64,000 nt of DNA from Paenibacillus sinopodophylli (GCF_005930355.1 NZ_VDBO01000002.1:496001-560000), one strand, 5' to 3'; positions 16,891-26,046 are shown, numbered from the stretch's first letter. Program-made: numbers and translations. Notes: generated by a model not told the origin, from the sequence alone.

Positions 16891-18126
16891 ATGTCAGAAG
16901 AAACTAATGTGCAAGAATCCGTGGCGGAAGAAGTAAGCCAAGACGCTTTGGATAATTTCGTGTCTTTGAAAAAAGGCGATTCCGTTAAAGGTACAATCGT
17001 CAAAATCGAAGATAACCAAGCTTATGTAAGCCTTGGATATAAATATGACGGTGTTATTCCGATTCGTGAGCTTTCTGCTGTGCAGATCGAAAGCGCAACG
17101 GACGCTGTTCAAATCGGTCAAGAGGTTGAGCTTAAAGTTGTCAGCATTGATGACGAGAAGGAAAAGCTTGTCCTTTCGAAACGTCAAGTTGACGGCGAGA
17201 AAGCATGGGAAGTTCTTGAGCAACGCTTTGAGAGCGGCGAAGTGTTTGAAGTTGCCGTTGCTGACGTTGTTAAAGGCGGACTTGTAGCTGACGTAGGCGT
17301 GCGCGGATTCATCCCTGCATCTATGGTTGAGCGTCATTTCGTTGAAGATTTCTCCGATTACAAAGGCCGCACGCTTCGCGTGAAGGTTAAAGAAATCGAC
17401 CGCGAGAACAACAAAGTGATTCTTTCACAGAAAGAAGTACTTGATGGTGAGTTCGAGCAAAGCAAGAAGCAAGTCATTGCAGCGCTTGAAGTTGGTCAAG
17501 AGCTTGATGGTACGGTTCAACGTCTTACACCATTCGGCGCTTTCGTTGATATCGGTGGCATCGATGGCCTTGTACACGTATCCGAGCTTTCATGGCAGCA
17601 TGTAGCACATCCTAAGGATGTTGTTTCTGAAGGCCAAGCGGTTCGCGTTAAAGTACTTAAAGTAGATCCAGCTGCAGGCAAAATCAGCCTTAGCTTGAAA
17701 GCTGCACAACCAGGTCCTTGGGATTCTGCTGGCAGTCAATTCGCAATTGGCGATATCGTAACAGGTACAGTTCGTCGCCTTGTACCATTCGGCGCTTTCG
17801 TTGAGATCGCTCCAGGCGTAGAAGGACTTGTTCATATTTCCCAAATTGCACATCGTCACATCGCTACTCCTAACGAAGTTCTTCAAGAAGGTCAAGAAGT
17901 TCAAGCGAAAGTTCTTGATTTCAACCCTTCAGAGAAACGCGTTAGCCTCAGCATTAAAGAAACAGAAGAAGCCCCTGAGCAAGCGGCACCTAGTGCTAGA
18001 CCTGACCGCGCTCCACGTTCGCCAAAAATCGAGAAAATCGACAATCCGAACGTTAGCTTGAGCAACGAAAGCATGAGCTACTCGCTTGCAGAGCGTTTTG
18101 GCGACAAGCTTAAAAACCTTAAATAA
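16891..18126 (+). CDS. Ribosomal protein S1 homologue (four S1 domains)
   Basis: This 411-residue protein has four S1 RNA-binding domains (starting near residues 26, 114, 199 and 285; the last two contain the nearly identical PFGAFVDI / PFGAFVEI motifs) and a short basic C-terminal tail. It corresponds to Bacillus YpfD. Such four-domain proteins bind RNA, but in Bacillota they are not clearly essential for translation as E. coli S1 is. AGGAGG precedes the ATG, and a strong terminator closes the gene. Confidence 0.9.
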   Translation: MSEETNVQESVAEEVSQDALDNFVSLKKGDSVKGTIVKIEDNQAYVSLGYKYDGVIPIRELSAVQIESATDAVQIGQEVELKVVSIDDEKEKLVLSKRQVDGEKAWEVLEQRFESGEVFEVAVADVVKGGLVADVGVRGFIPASMVERHFVEDFSDYKGRTLRVKVKEIDRENNKVILSQKEVLDGEFEQSKKQVIAALEVGQELDGTVQRLTPFGAFVDIGGIDGLVHVSELSWQHVAHPKDVVSEGQAVRVKVLKVDPAAGKISLSLKAAQPGPWDSAGSQFAIGDIVTGTVRRLVPFGAFVEIAPGVEGLVHISQIAHRHIATPNEVLQEGQEVQAKVLDFNPSEKRVSLSIKETEEAPEQAAPSARPDRAPRSPKIEKIDNPNVSLSNESMSYSLAERFGDKLKNLK

Positions 18127-18140
18127 TAATACTTTTATAC

Positions 18141-18188
18141 AAAAGGAGCTATTCCCGCGACATGTCGCAGGAATAGCTCCTTTTTTTT
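18141..18188 (+). terminator. Strong intrinsic terminator of the S1 homologue gene
   Basis: AAAGGAGCTATTCC pairs with GGAATAGCTCCTTT around an inner GCGACATGTCGC palindrome, followed by a run of eight T. Confidence 0.92.
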
Positions 18189-18222
18189 GGTGCATAATAG
18201 GGGTTACAAGAGGTGATTGCGT

Positions 18223-18870
18223 GTGAATGCTGGTTATATGATGTTATGGATCTTAATGATTACAATGGTTTTAATGGCAACAGGTTGGAAGGAGCAAATT
18301 GTTCCGGACGTTAGCTGGAGAAAGGTTGTGCTATTCGGTGCGGCTATGGCCTTGTCGTTTATTTCCTCACAATGGTTCTCACCTTTTAAAGGCATTATTC
18401 AGCTTGACATACATGTAAGCATCTTTCTGATGCTCACATTCGCCGCCTTGTCACTTTATGAGGGGAAAAGCAGAGGCAGTTACATCGGCTATTTATTATT
18501 GTGTATTTTGATGGTTTCTGTGATCTGGGGAATTGTTCGTAGAATGTACAGCTATGATCCAGTGTTTTATTGGATCGATCCAAGCTGGGATGCACCACTG
18601 CTCGCTGGCTTATTTTGCGGAGCCTTCGTCTCACAGGCTAAGCAGCAATTTGCAATGATTGCTTGGGGTGCCGTACTTGGTGAAACCATATACGCTGCTA
18701 TGCTGCATTGGTCTTCTACGACTTATATTGGTCAATTGAATTGGTGGGACAGCTTTTGGCTTGCACTTGCAGCAGCGAGGGTGTTCAGTTTGCTGCTTAA
18801 AGGGATAAGACTTGGCGGTTTGAAGCTGAACGATATGTTAGGTCAGATTAGAGGGGGACGCTCGTCATAA
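18223..18870 (+). CDS. YphA family polytopic membrane protein
   Basis: About 215 residues with six or so hydrophobic segments and no catalytic motif. The position (S1 homologue, this gene, YIEGIA gene, der) and size match Bacillus YphA. Its role is unknown. I prefer the GTG at 18223 (MNAGYMML), seven bases after GAGGTG, over the TTG at 18217. The stop overlaps the ATG of the next gene, so the pair is translationally coupled. Confidence 0.75.
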   Translation: MNAGYMMLWILMITMVLMATGWKEQIVPDVSWRKVVLFGAAMALSFISSQWFSPFKGIIQLDIHVSIFLMLTFAALSLYEGKSRGSYIGYLLLCILMVSVIWGIVRRMYSYDPVFYWIDPSWDAPLLAGLFCGAFVSQAKQQFAMIAWGAVLGETIYAAMLHWSSTTYIGQLNWWDSFWLALAAARVFSLLLKGIRLGGLKLNDMLGQIRGGRSS

Positions 18871-19787
18871 TGCAGCATTATCTGGTTCAGAATAAGTTTT
18901 TAGTCGGTGTTTTGTTAGGCATTGCGTTCGGCATTATTTCAAGGCTTCTTATGCTCAGGACGGATTATAGACAATATCCGACATACCCGCACGGGCGGAT
19001 TATACATATTTCGCTAGGCGTTATCGCGGCAGCATTAGGTGCGGTTGGCGTGCCGGCTTTGTTCAACAAGGATTATACCGCGATTACTTTTCTATCGCTT
19101 GCGGCTCAGCAATTCAGAGATGTTCGTAAAATGGAACGGGAAACGTTGACCAAAATTGACAGTATGGAGCTTGTTGGACGAGGTTCTACTTATATCGAAG
19201 GGATTGCCATGGTCTTTGAAGGACGCAACTATTTGGTCATCATGACAGCATTACTTACAAGCTTGTTCGCAATTATGTTGAATGTATGGGTTGGAATTGT
19301 TGCAGGCTTGTTATCACTTTTACTCGTGGAAAAGCTGAAGTCAGGCAAAGCGATGTCGCATATTGCATCTGTTCAAACGGCAGAGGTGATTATGGATGGT
19401 CCTGATTTGTTTGTTGGGGATATCTACATAATGAATGTCGGCTTGAAGTCGAACCAAGAAATCATTGCGGAAAGAGGAATGGGGTTTATTCTGACACCTT
19501 TCAATTCGAACGGAAAAGTAACGATCAGCAATCTGGGGCAGCGCCAAGCGATTCTGTATGATATGGCGACTATATTAGGTGTTTATCGAGACGATGGCGA
19601 GCCTGCACTTATTCCGATGGCGAAGCTGGATATGAAGGATGGACGCTTAGCTGTGTTTATTTTGCCACAGGAAATGAATGCGGAGAAAGGAAAGAAAGTT
19701 ATAATGCGAGTTCCCATATTAGAATCGGCAGTTCGGATGCCTACAGAAGCCTCTGTAAACAAGAAGGAGGCTGGCGGGAATGGCTAA
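18870..19787 (+). CDS. YIEGIA family membrane protein (SeaA/YphB type)
   Basis: This 305-residue protein has four or five membrane segments in the first 160 residues and the name-giving motif YIEGIA (about residue 109). The soluble C-terminal half (DGPDLFVGDIYIMNVGL onward) is probably a small beta domain. It is the positional homologue of Bacillus YphB, renamed SeaA, which I recall as linked to sporulation and germination. It sits between the yphA homologue and a tiny gene likely to encode its partner. Confidence 0.8.
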   Translation: MQHYLVQNKFLVGVLLGIAFGIISRLLMLRTDYRQYPTYPHGRIIHISLGVIAAALGAVGVPALFNKDYTAITFLSLAAQQFRDVRKMERETLTKIDSMELVGRGSTYIEGIAMVFEGRNYLVIMTALLTSLFAIMLNVWVGIVAGLLSLLLVEKLKSGKAMSHIASVQTAEVIMDGPDLFVGDIYIMNVGLKSNQEIIAERGMGFILTPFNSNGKVTISNLGQRQAILYDMATILGVYRDDGEPALIPMAKLDMKDGRLAVFILPQEMNAEKGKKVIMRVPILESAVRMPTEASVNKKEAGGNG

Positions 19788-19959
19788 GATTGTTGCAATC
19801 GTCGCATTGAAATTCGAGGCTGTGTCAGGCGGAGCTCCTATTTTTATTGAAGAAAATGTGAGCAAGCTGGAGGAAACTGCATTCCTTCTAGAGAAGATAT
19901 TGGATGCAAGCGCACATGATTTGAAGAATGGTACAATCATATTGGTCAACCACAAGTAA
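19780..19959 (+). CDS. Small partner protein of YIEGIA (capping-complex subunit type)
   Basis: This 59-residue protein (MAKIVAIVALKFEAVSGG...) starts inside the 3' end of the YIEGIA gene. Its AAGGAGG lies 8 bases before the ATG, so the overlap is real coupling. It is an alternating hydrophobic/charged small alpha-beta protein without cysteines. The database family name for such neighbours is, to my memory, 'capping complex subunit for YIEGIA'; I base the call mainly on position and size. Confidence 0.65.
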   Translation: MAKIVAIVALKFEAVSGGAPIFIEENVSKLEETAFLLEKILDASAHDLKNGTIILVNHK

Positions 19960-20037
19960 TATGAAAAGTTAGCCAAGAACGCACTTTTTTGCTATGATGG
20001 TTAACGTGAGTATTTTTGAAGGAGTGGAAAACAAACT

Positions 20038-21360
20038 ATGGCAAGACCCGTTATCGCTATCGTCGGCCGTCCGAATGTGGGTAAATCCACCATTTTTAAT
20101 CGGGTAATCGGAGACCGTCTAGCAATTGTTGAGGATAAACCGGGAGTCACGCGTGACAGGCTTTACGGCACCGGAGAGTGGAATGGAAAACCGTTCAGTA
20201 TTATTGATACAGGCGGTATTGAAATTGATGGCGAAGATGAGATCATGAAATCTGTGCGGATGCAGGCAGAGCTTGCCATTGAGGAAGCAGATGTGATTAT
20301 CTTTATGGCCGACGCTAAGTCAGGCTTAACGCACGCAGATGATGAAGTCGCACAAATGCTTTTCCGTTCAGGGAAGCCTGTCGTGTTGGCAGTCAATAAA
20401 GTGGACAATCAAGGCCGAATGGATGAGGTATATGAGTTCTATGGTCTTGGCTTCGGAGAACCTATCGCGATCTCAGGGTCTCACGGACTTGGCATTGGCG
20501 ATTTGCTTGATGCTGCAGTTGCTTTGCTGCCGGATCTTACAGATGATGGTTATGACGAGGATGTTATTCGCGTAGCGCTTATCGGTCGTCCGAATGTCGG
20601 CAAGTCTTCTCTTGTTAATGCGCTGCTTGGTGAGGATCGAGTCATCGTAAGTAATATTGCGGGCACGACTCGTGATGCTATCGATACCCCGTTTGAACGT
20701 GATGGACAGCGTTATGTTCTCATTGACACAGCGGGTATGCGTAAACGCGGCAAGGTGTATGAGTCAACAGAGAAATACAGCGTTATGCGTGCAATGAAGG
20801 CGATCGAACGCGCAGATGTTGTTCTTGTGCTCATTAATGGCGAAGAAGGCATCATTGAGCAGGACAAGCATATTGCAGGTTACGCTCATGAAGCAGGTAA
20901 AGCTTCGATATTTGTCGTTAACAAATGGGATGTCGTTGAGAAGGACGAGAAGACGATGCAATCATTCTCGCAAAGTATCCGCGATCATTTCTTGTTTATG
21001 TCTTATGCGCCGATCGTTTACCTGTCTGCCTTGACGAAACAGCGCTTACAGAAGCTGCTTCCAGTCGTTAACCATGTTTCAGAGCAGCATTCCATGCGTA
21101 TTCAAACGCATCTTCTTAACGATGTTATCTCAGATGCTGTGGCTATTAACCCGCCGCCTTCAGACAAAGGCAAGCGTCTGCGTATTAACTATGTCACGCA
21201 AGTTGCGATTAAGCCTCCGACGATCGTTGTATTCGTCAATGATCCGGATATTATGCATTTCTCATATGAACGTTATTTGGAAAACAAGATTCGTGCAGCA
21301 TTTAACTTTGAAGGGACGCCAATACGAATATTCTCACGTCGTAAGTCCGAAGAAGATTAG
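20038..21360 (+). CDS. der: Ribosome biogenesis GTPase Der
   Basis: Der is an essential GTPase with two tandem G domains needed for 50S assembly. The 440-residue protein shows the first P-loop GRPNVGKS (10-17), the second GRPNVGKS (about 183-190), NKVD and NKWD specificity motifs, and a C-terminal KH-like domain ending in [11 protein letters not shown]. The ATG follows GAAGGAGTGG. plsY and gpsA follow closely, as in Bacillus relatives. Confidence 0.96.
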   Translation: MARPVIAIVGRPNVGKSTIFNRVIGDRLAIVEDKPGVTRDRLYGTGEWNGKPFSIIDTGGIEIDGEDEIMKSVRMQAELAIEEADVIIFMADAKSGLTHADDEVAQMLFRSGKPVVLAVNKVDNQGRMDEVYEFYGLGFGEPIAISGSHGLGIGDLLDAAVALLPDLTDDGYDEDVIRVALIGRPNVGKSSLVNALLGEDRVIVSNIAGTTRDAIDTPFERDGQRYVLIDTAGMRKRGKVYESTEKYSVMRAMKAIERADVVLVLINGEEGIIEQDKHIAGYAHEAGKASIFVVNKWDVVEKDEKTMQSFSQSIRDHFLFMSYAPIVYLSALTKQRLQKLLPVVNHVSEQHSMRIQTHLLNDVISDAVAINPPPSDKGKRLRINYVTQVAIKPPTIVVFVNDPDIMHFSYERYLENKIRAAFNFEGTPIRIFSRRKSEED

Positions 21361-21372
21361 GGGAGAAGTAGC

Positions 21373-21969
21373 TTGTTATATGGAGTAATCGCGGTTGCTT
21401 TAAGCTATTTGTTAGGTTCGGTTTCATTCAGTATCGTCATTGCGAAATGGGTCAAAGGCATTGATATCCGTCAGCATGGCAGTGGAAACGCAGGAGCAAC
21501 AAACACATTGCGAGTGCTCGGCAAAGGACCGGGCTTGCTCGTGTTTGCGCTTGATATCGCGAAAGGCGTTGCGGCTGTGTGGATCGGTCATGCGCTTGGC
21601 GACAATGACTGGATTCCTGTGCTTTGCGGATTGGCAGCTATTATTGGCCATAACTGGCCGATCTGGTTCCGATTCAAAGGCGGGAAAGGCATCGCCACCA
21701 CGGTAGGTGTAATTGCGACACTGGCTTTCGTGCCTGCTCTAATTGCAGGTGTTATTGCCATTGCTGCCATTGCTTTAACCCGTTATGTTTCTTTGGGCTC
21801 GCTTTTATTTGCGGCATTAACGCCATTATTTATATCCTTATTTCATTTTTCAGTACCGCTGCTGTGCGTAAGTCTTCTGCTCTGTATCTTTGCGATCGTA
21901 CGCCATCGTACGAACATTGTGAAGCTGGTGAAAGGAACGGAAAACAAGCTAGGTGCTAAGAAAGGATAG
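21373..21969 (+). CDS. plsY: Acyl phosphate:glycerol-3-phosphate acyltransferase
   Basis: PlsY transfers acyl groups from acyl phosphate to glycerol-3-phosphate, the first step of phospholipid synthesis. The 198-residue polytopic membrane protein has the three family motifs: GSGNAGATNTLRVLG, FRFKGGKGIATT and a C-terminal RHRTNIVKLVKGTENK. The start is TTG at 21373, with GGGAGAAG upstream. gpsA, which supplies the glycerol-3-phosphate substrate, begins three bases after its stop. Confidence 0.95.
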   Translation: MLYGVIAVALSYLLGSVSFSIVIAKWVKGIDIRQHGSGNAGATNTLRVLGKGPGLLVFALDIAKGVAAVWIGHALGDNDWIPVLCGLAAIIGHNWPIWFRFKGGKGIATTVGVIATLAFVPALIAGVIAIAAIALTRYVSLGSLLFAALTPLFISLFHFSVPLLCVSLLLCIFAIVRHRTNIVKLVKGTENKLGAKKG

Positions 21970-21972
21970 TGA

Positions 21973-23013
21973 GTGTACATGTCCAATCAGAACGAAGCTA
22001 CAAAGAAATTCGCAGCTGTACTTGTTGCTGGAAGCTGGGGAACTGCTTTGGCGTCTGTGCTCGCGAGCAACGGCTATCAGGTTAAGCTGTGGACGAGGAA
22101 CGCTGAGCAGGCAGCAGATGTTAATCACAATCATATGAACAGCAAATTTCTACCTGGGGTCAAGCTCCCTGAGCGTATCCATGCGACTACAGATATGGAG
22201 CATGCTCTTCAGGGTGCTGAGCTGGCTTTGTTCGTTGCACCATCTGGTGCGATGCGTGAGGTCGCAAAGCAGGCCGCTTCCTATTTGTCAGCAGAAACAC
22301 TTGTTGTACATGCCACCAAGGGCTTTGAACCGGACACGCTGAAGAGGATGACTACTGTTCTGTCTGAGGAGCTAGGCCGCTCACATGAACAGCTTGTTGT
22401 GCTTTCAGGGCCCAGCCATGCGGAGGAGGTCATTCTGAAGCAGCCTACGACTGTAGTCGTTGCATCAACGGATCTGGCTTGCGCGGAGCGGGCTCAGGAT
22501 GCGCTTATGAATACGGATTTCCGTGTTTATACGAATCCGGATGTGGTTGGCGTTGAGGTTGCTGGTGCAATCAAGAACATCATTGCTTTGGGTGCGGGAT
22601 TAACCGACGGCCTTCAATTCGGCGATAATGCGAAAGCCGCACTGTTAACACGCGGGTTAGCGGAAATAGGTAGACTAGGTACAGCTATGGGAGCAAATCC
22701 ACTTACGTTTGCTGGTCTAGCAGGCGTTGGAGATCTTGTCGTAACCTGTACGAGCAAGCATAGCCGTAATTGGCGTGCAGGCTATATGCTTGCAGATGGA
22801 ACGCCGCTTGATGAAGTGCTTAGCCGTATGGGCATGGTGGTGGAAGGCGTCAAGACGACGCGTGCCGCTCATAAGCTCGCGAAGCAATACGAAGTGGAGA
22901 TGCCGATTACCTTTCAGCTGTATGAGGTGCTATTCGCGAATAAATCGCCGCGTTCAGCTGTTGAGCATCTAATGGGCAGACTGCGTACGCATGAAATCGA
23001 GGAACTGGGCTAA
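21973..23013 (+). CDS. gpsA: NAD(P)-dependent glycerol-3-phosphate dehydrogenase
   Basis: This 346-residue enzyme reduces dihydroxyacetone phosphate to glycerol-3-phosphate for phospholipid synthesis. Family motifs are VHATKGFE, GPSHAEEV, the catalytic Lys in VAGAIKNIIALGAG and GLAGVGDLVVTC. One oddity: the dinucleotide-binding loop reads VAGSWGTAL where GAGSWGTAL is usual, so the first glycine is valine. Start: GTG 21973 has AAAGGA six bases upstream; ATG 21979 is the alternative. It is coupled to plsY. Confidence 0.94.
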   Translation: MYMSNQNEATKKFAAVLVAGSWGTALASVLASNGYQVKLWTRNAEQAADVNHNHMNSKFLPGVKLPERIHATTDMEHALQGAELALFVAPSGAMREVAKQAASYLSAETLVVHATKGFEPDTLKRMTTVLSEELGRSHEQLVVLSGPSHAEEVILKQPTTVVVASTDLACAERAQDALMNTDFRVYTNPDVVGVEVAGAIKNIIALGAGLTDGLQFGDNAKAALLTRGLAEIGRLGTAMGANPLTFAGLAGVGDLVVTCTSKHSRNWRAGYMLADGTPLDEVLSRMGMVVEGVKTTRAAHKLAKQYEVEMPITFQLYEVLFANKSPRSAVEHLMGRLRTHEIEELG

Positions 23014-23094
23014 GGACCAGCGCCTACACCAAACCTATCCCCCTCTCATATGATGCATGGAGCAAGACACTTGCGCATCCTGGAGGTGTAAGGT

Positions 23095-23370
23095 ATGGCG
23101 AAGGATTTCTCCAAAGATATTCTCAGTTCAATCAACAAAAAAACCGGCAAGACGATTTCCGAGAACTCGGTCAAAAAGCTAGCCAGCGGCGTGACAGCCG
23201 AGACGATGCAGGATGAAGCAGAGCTTCGCAAGCTGATCAAGCAGGTGTCGGAGATGGCGAAGGTTAAGGTTGCCGATTCGACAGTCAATGATATCGTAAA
23301 AGCTGTAAAGGCTAGCGGCATGAGCTCCAGCAACATGGAAACGTTAATGAAAATGATGATGAAAAAATAA
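23095..23370 (+). CDS. Stage VI sporulation protein F-like protein
   Basis: A 91-residue, highly charged helical protein (MAKDFSKDILSSINKKTGKTISE...NMETLMKMMMKK). Its pattern of KKTG, a short Leu/Val-rich helix, LIKQVSEMA and a Met-rich C-terminus resembles Bacillus SpoVIF, a factor for late spore-coat assembly. AGGAGGTG precedes the ATG. It is the last gene before a terminator and a pair of dispersed repeats. Confidence 0.75.
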   Translation: MAKDFSKDILSSINKKTGKTISENSVKKLASGVTAETMQDEAELRKLIKQVSEMAKVKVADSTVNDIVKAVKASGMSSSNMETLMKMMMKK

Positions 23371-23378
23371 AGTGCAGC

Positions 23379-23447
23379 GGCAAAAGCGACAGGCGGTCCG
23401 AATCTCGCGTTCGGTGCAGCGTCCTGTCAGCTTTTGTCCTTTTTTTT
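23379..23447 (+). terminator. Terminator after the SpoVIF-like gene
   Basis: GGCAAAAGC-GACAGG pairs with CCTGTC-AGCTTTTGTC around an inner CCGAA/TTCGG stem and is followed by a T-tract. Confidence 0.85.
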
Positions 23448-23453
23448 GAAATA

Positions 23454-23506
23454 TAGGAATGAAACGCGCTACGCTGCCAAAGGATGTCGATAGCCGTTTC
23501 ACCTTG
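23454..23506 (+). repeat. Palindromic repeat, copy A (subfamily 1)
   Basis: A 51-base unit from GGAATGAAACG to CGTTTCACCTTG, differing from copy B by a single base. It lacks the leading hairpin that other copies have. Confidence 0.85.
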
Positions 23507-23512
23507 AAATAA

Positions 23513-23604
23513 AGGAAAGGGTATGGTTTCACCATTCTTTCTCTATATTTCTCGGAATGAAACGCGCTACGCCGCCAAAGGATGTCGATAGCCGTTTCAC
23601 CTTG
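23513..23604 (+). repeat. Composite palindromic repeat, copy B (subfamily 1)
   Basis: Leading hairpin (GAAAGGGTATGG / CCATTCTTTC), linker TCTCTATATTTCTCGG, then the 51-base core at 23554-23604. The core folds by pairing GAAACG.GCTA with TAGC.CGTTTC. Confidence 0.85.
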
Positions 23605-23662
23605 CACAATGTTATAATGGGTTGAAATTCATTATGATATAGATTAGGAGACTGGAAATACT

Positions 23663-23842
23663 ATGGATGCTATGACAAAAATGTGGGTTTCGCTATTCGG
23701 CATTGGAATGATGGCGATCGCGGCCCTTTTAATTACGTTTGCTCGCATGAAAACGAAGGGCGTAGTGAAATTTGTCCTATCGCTCATTGCTTTTATTATT
23801 CTGATCATTGGCTTTATTTGCGGACTCATATCCATCATCTAA
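23663..23842 (+). CDS. DUF2768-type small membrane protein (YphE-like)
   Basis: This 59-residue protein consists of two membrane segments (residues 8-27 and 36-58) separated by a basic loop (RMKTKG). The size, hairpin topology and place upstream of the yphF and spoIVA homologues match the DUF2768 family (Bacillus YphE). AGGAGACTGG lies upstream of the ATG. Function unknown. Confidence 0.7.
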   Translation: MDAMTKMWVSLFGIGMMAIAALLITFARMKTKGVVKFVLSLIAFIILIIGFICGLISII

Positions 23843-23897
23843 GAATGTTACATAAGGGCTAATAGATTGCTGACGGAAAGGGAGACTTTCACATACA

Positions 23898-24194
23898 ATG
23901 ATTGAATTAAAGGGTAGAACCAGAATGGCTGTCGTTGAAGCGGAAGCAGGACTCTCGCTGCTTGATCTAGCTATGAAGCATAATGTCGATTGGAGCTTCT
24001 CATGCGCAAGAGGAACATGCGCACGCTGCCGCTGCCTGGTTACGGAAGGTGCTGACCAGCTAGAAGGTATAACGGATGAGGAATGGGATCGACTTGAGCC
24101 GGAGGAGTTCGACGAAGGCTACCGATTAGGCTGTCAGGCAATTGTGAAAACGGCAGATGCGAACATTGCTGCTGCGAATAAACCGTATTTCTGA
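23898..24194 (+). CDS. [2Fe-2S] ferredoxin
   Basis: A 98-residue plant-type ferredoxin with the cluster-binding pattern CARGTCARC (cysteines in the CX4-5CX2C arrangement) and the fourth cysteine in RLGCQAIV near the C-terminus. It should be a soluble one-electron carrier; the redox partner is unknown. An acidic middle (TDEEWDRLEPEEFDEG) fits partner docking. AAGGGAGA precedes the ATG. Its last base overlaps a possible ATG of the next gene. A second ferredoxin gene lies 0.6 kb downstream in the same operon. Confidence 0.88.
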   Translation: MIELKGRTRMAVVEAEAGLSLLDLAMKHNVDWSFSCARGTCARCRCLVTEGADQLEGITDEEWDRLEPEEFDEGYRLGCQAIVKTADANIAAANKPYF

Positions 24195-24223
24195 TGCTTA
24201 CGCAGTGGAGGGAAGTGCCGGCG

Positions 24224-24808
24224 ATGACAGTAACCGAACATACTCATCTTGCGCTGGCTGCCATAAAGCAAGCAATTGAACCAACACTCGCTGAGTGGGT
24301 AATTGGTGGCAGTACAAGTCTCATGCTGCGCGGTCTGCCTCTTACAGCGCCACCACGAGATCTGGATATCTATTGTGATCTTGAGGACGTGGAGACCATT
24401 CACACCGCTCTAATGCCTTATGCTTTGGATACGCCAGCTCTTAGCGTAACGGAGATGTACCGTTCAGTGTTAAGTCATTACTCGGTTCATGGCGTTCAAG
24501 TGGAGCTCGTCGGTGGATTTAGAGTGGAGTCGAGTGCTGGTGTTTATAAAACAAAGGTACGGGAAATGCTTCTACTTTTCACGGAATGGGTTCAATTAAA
24601 GGACACGATGCTGAAATTGCCAGTCGTGCCACTAGCCCATGAGTTGTGGTTTAATTTCATGCGTGGACGAGAGGATCGCGTTGAACTGATCGCGAAGGCC
24701 TACGCCTCATCTCCCGCAAAGCATGAAGCAGCTTTTCGTGCTATTGAAGAGAGCAATTCATTCACAAAAGTGGCGAAAGAAACGCTTCGAGAATTGCTCG
24801 CTAAGTGA
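24224..24808 (+). CDS. Nucleotidyltransferase-fold protein
   Basis: About 194 residues with a nucleotidyltransferase-like core: WVIGGSTSLMLRG, then a DLDIYC acidic pair ahead of the second strand. This GG(S)-X-DxD pattern is typical of MNT/AbiEii-like folds, though the sequence could equally be a minimal, non-toxin member. I chose ATG 24224 (MTVTEHTH), downstream of TGGAGGG; ATG 24194 overlaps the ferredoxin stop and lacks an SD. It lies between two ferredoxin genes, an unusual context. Substrate unknown. Confidence 0.6.
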   Translation: MTVTEHTHLALAAIKQAIEPTLAEWVIGGSTSLMLRGLPLTAPPRDLDIYCDLEDVETIHTALMPYALDTPALSVTEMYRSVLSHYSVHGVQVELVGGFRVESSAGVYKTKVREMLLLFTEWVQLKDTMLKLPVVPLAHELWFNFMRGREDRVELIAKAYASSPAKHEAAFRAIEESNSFTKVAKETLRELLAK

Positions 24809-24825
24809 GAGGTCGGTGATTCGTA

Positions 24826-25173
24826 ATGGATAGCGAGGTAACCTTTTGGCCGGAAGGCAAAACAGTGAAGGTAAAGCGCGGTACAACGCTGTTAGACGCC
24901 GCTAGACGTGCGAATATACCGATTCGCACACGCTGCGGGGGGAAAGCTGCCTGTTTCATGTGCAAGGTCTCCGTACGCCCTGATAGCGAGCTTATGCCTA
25001 TTGCTGACATTGAAAGGCGCAAGCTATCCGGCCTAGATGACGATCAATTCCGGCTCTCTTGTCAAGCGAGAGTCGCAGGCAAGGTAGTTGTAGATATACC
25101 GCTTGATCCACTGCGTGCAGCGGTAGCACGCCAGCTAGCCAGACAAGCGGAGGAAAGCGATGATTTGTGGTGA
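24826..25173 (+). CDS. Second [2Fe-2S] ferredoxin
   Basis: A 115-residue ferredoxin with the cluster motif CGGKAACFMC and the last cysteine in RLSCQARV. It is clearly related to the ferredoxin at 23898 but more basic and with a longer charged C-terminal tail (ARQLARQAEESDDLW). GAGGTCGGTG precedes the ATG. It is probably co-transcribed with the two genes before it. The electron-transfer partner is not evident from the neighbours. Confidence 0.86.
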   Translation: MDSEVTFWPEGKTVKVKRGTTLLDAARRANIPIRTRCGGKAACFMCKVSVRPDSELMPIADIERRKLSGLDDDQFRLSCQARVAGKVVVDIPLDPLRAAVARQLARQAEESDDLW

Positions 25174-25223
25174 GTGCTTACGAAGTAGGTTTGTTCCAAA
25201 ACAAACCTTTGAGGAGGTAAAAA

Positions 25224-25976
25224 ATGAATATTAGAAACACCTTGAAAGCGCTTATAGGCACACGTCTGTGGGCAGGGCTCGTCGTTTCGATTGTTGCGAT
25301 GCTTGCTTTAACAGGATGTATGTATCCTAAGGACCAATTAAAGCAGAATCAAGTTGCTCCTAAAGAGGCAGTTCGCAATGTTCAGGCTGCTATTGATCAG
25401 TTCAAACAAGAAACGGGCATGCTGCCGATTAAGAACAGCACAGCCGATACGCCAAAGTATGAGAAGTTTCTTATCGATTTCAGCAAGCTCGGACGGACAG
25501 GCTATCTTACCGATATTCCTTCGGCTGCGTTTGAGAATGGCGGAACCTTCAGCTTCCTTGTTATCGACGAGGAAACGGAGCCGCGTGTGAAGCTGCTGGA
25601 CATCGTCGCATCCCAGAATATAAACGATATTCAAGCTTGGGTAACCGCTTATATTCAGTCGAACAGCGTGCTGCCAAAGGGTGAGCAGACTTATCCTGGG
25701 TTTTATCAAATCAATTATAAAGAAATGAACAAGACTGCCCCAACGATCCGAAGTGTATTCTCAGGTCAAACGCTCCAAGCACTGGTTGATGAGAATGGTG
25801 TGGTATATACCGATTATGGCATTGATGTCATGCAGTTTATTCAAAAAAGCGGGGAATCCGATTATGCTTCAGATTATGATCTGCGCGAGCTGCTTGTTGA
25901 CGCTTCGGACTTCGTTCCGGTTAAATCACCCGTCTATCATTTGGTCAATAACGAGCCGCAGGCGGCAAAACAGTAG
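25224..25976 (+). CDS. YphF-like lipoprotein
   Basis: This 250-residue protein has a lipoprotein signal (LVVSIVAMLALTGC, Cys32) and an extracytoplasmic domain with VRNVQAAIDQFKQETGMLPI, a helix often seen in pilin-like or YphF-type lipoproteins. It is the positional homologue of Bacillus YphF, just upstream of spoIVA. Function unknown. GAGGAGG sits eight bases before the ATG. A clean terminator follows. Confidence 0.75.
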   Translation: MNIRNTLKALIGTRLWAGLVVSIVAMLALTGCMYPKDQLKQNQVAPKEAVRNVQAAIDQFKQETGMLPIKNSTADTPKYEKFLIDFSKLGRTGYLTDIPSAAFENGGTFSFLVIDEETEPRVKLLDIVASQNINDIQAWVTAYIQSNSVLPKGEQTYPGFYQINYKEMNKTAPTIRSVFSGQTLQALVDENGVVYTDYGIDVMQFIQKSGESDYASDYDLRELLVDASDFVPVKSPVYHLVNNEPQAAKQ

Positions 25977-26008
25977 AACAAGTCTTGTTTAATGAGCCAT
26001 ACATAAGA

Positions 26009-26046
26009 ATCCTAACCTTGACGGAAGTCAGTGTTAGGATTTTTTT
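26009..26046 (+). terminator. Terminator of the ferredoxin/yphF-like operon
   Basis: AATCCTAAC (26009-26017) pairs with GTTAGGATT (26033-26041), with an inner TTGAC/GTCAG stem and a T-tract. Confidence 0.88.
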
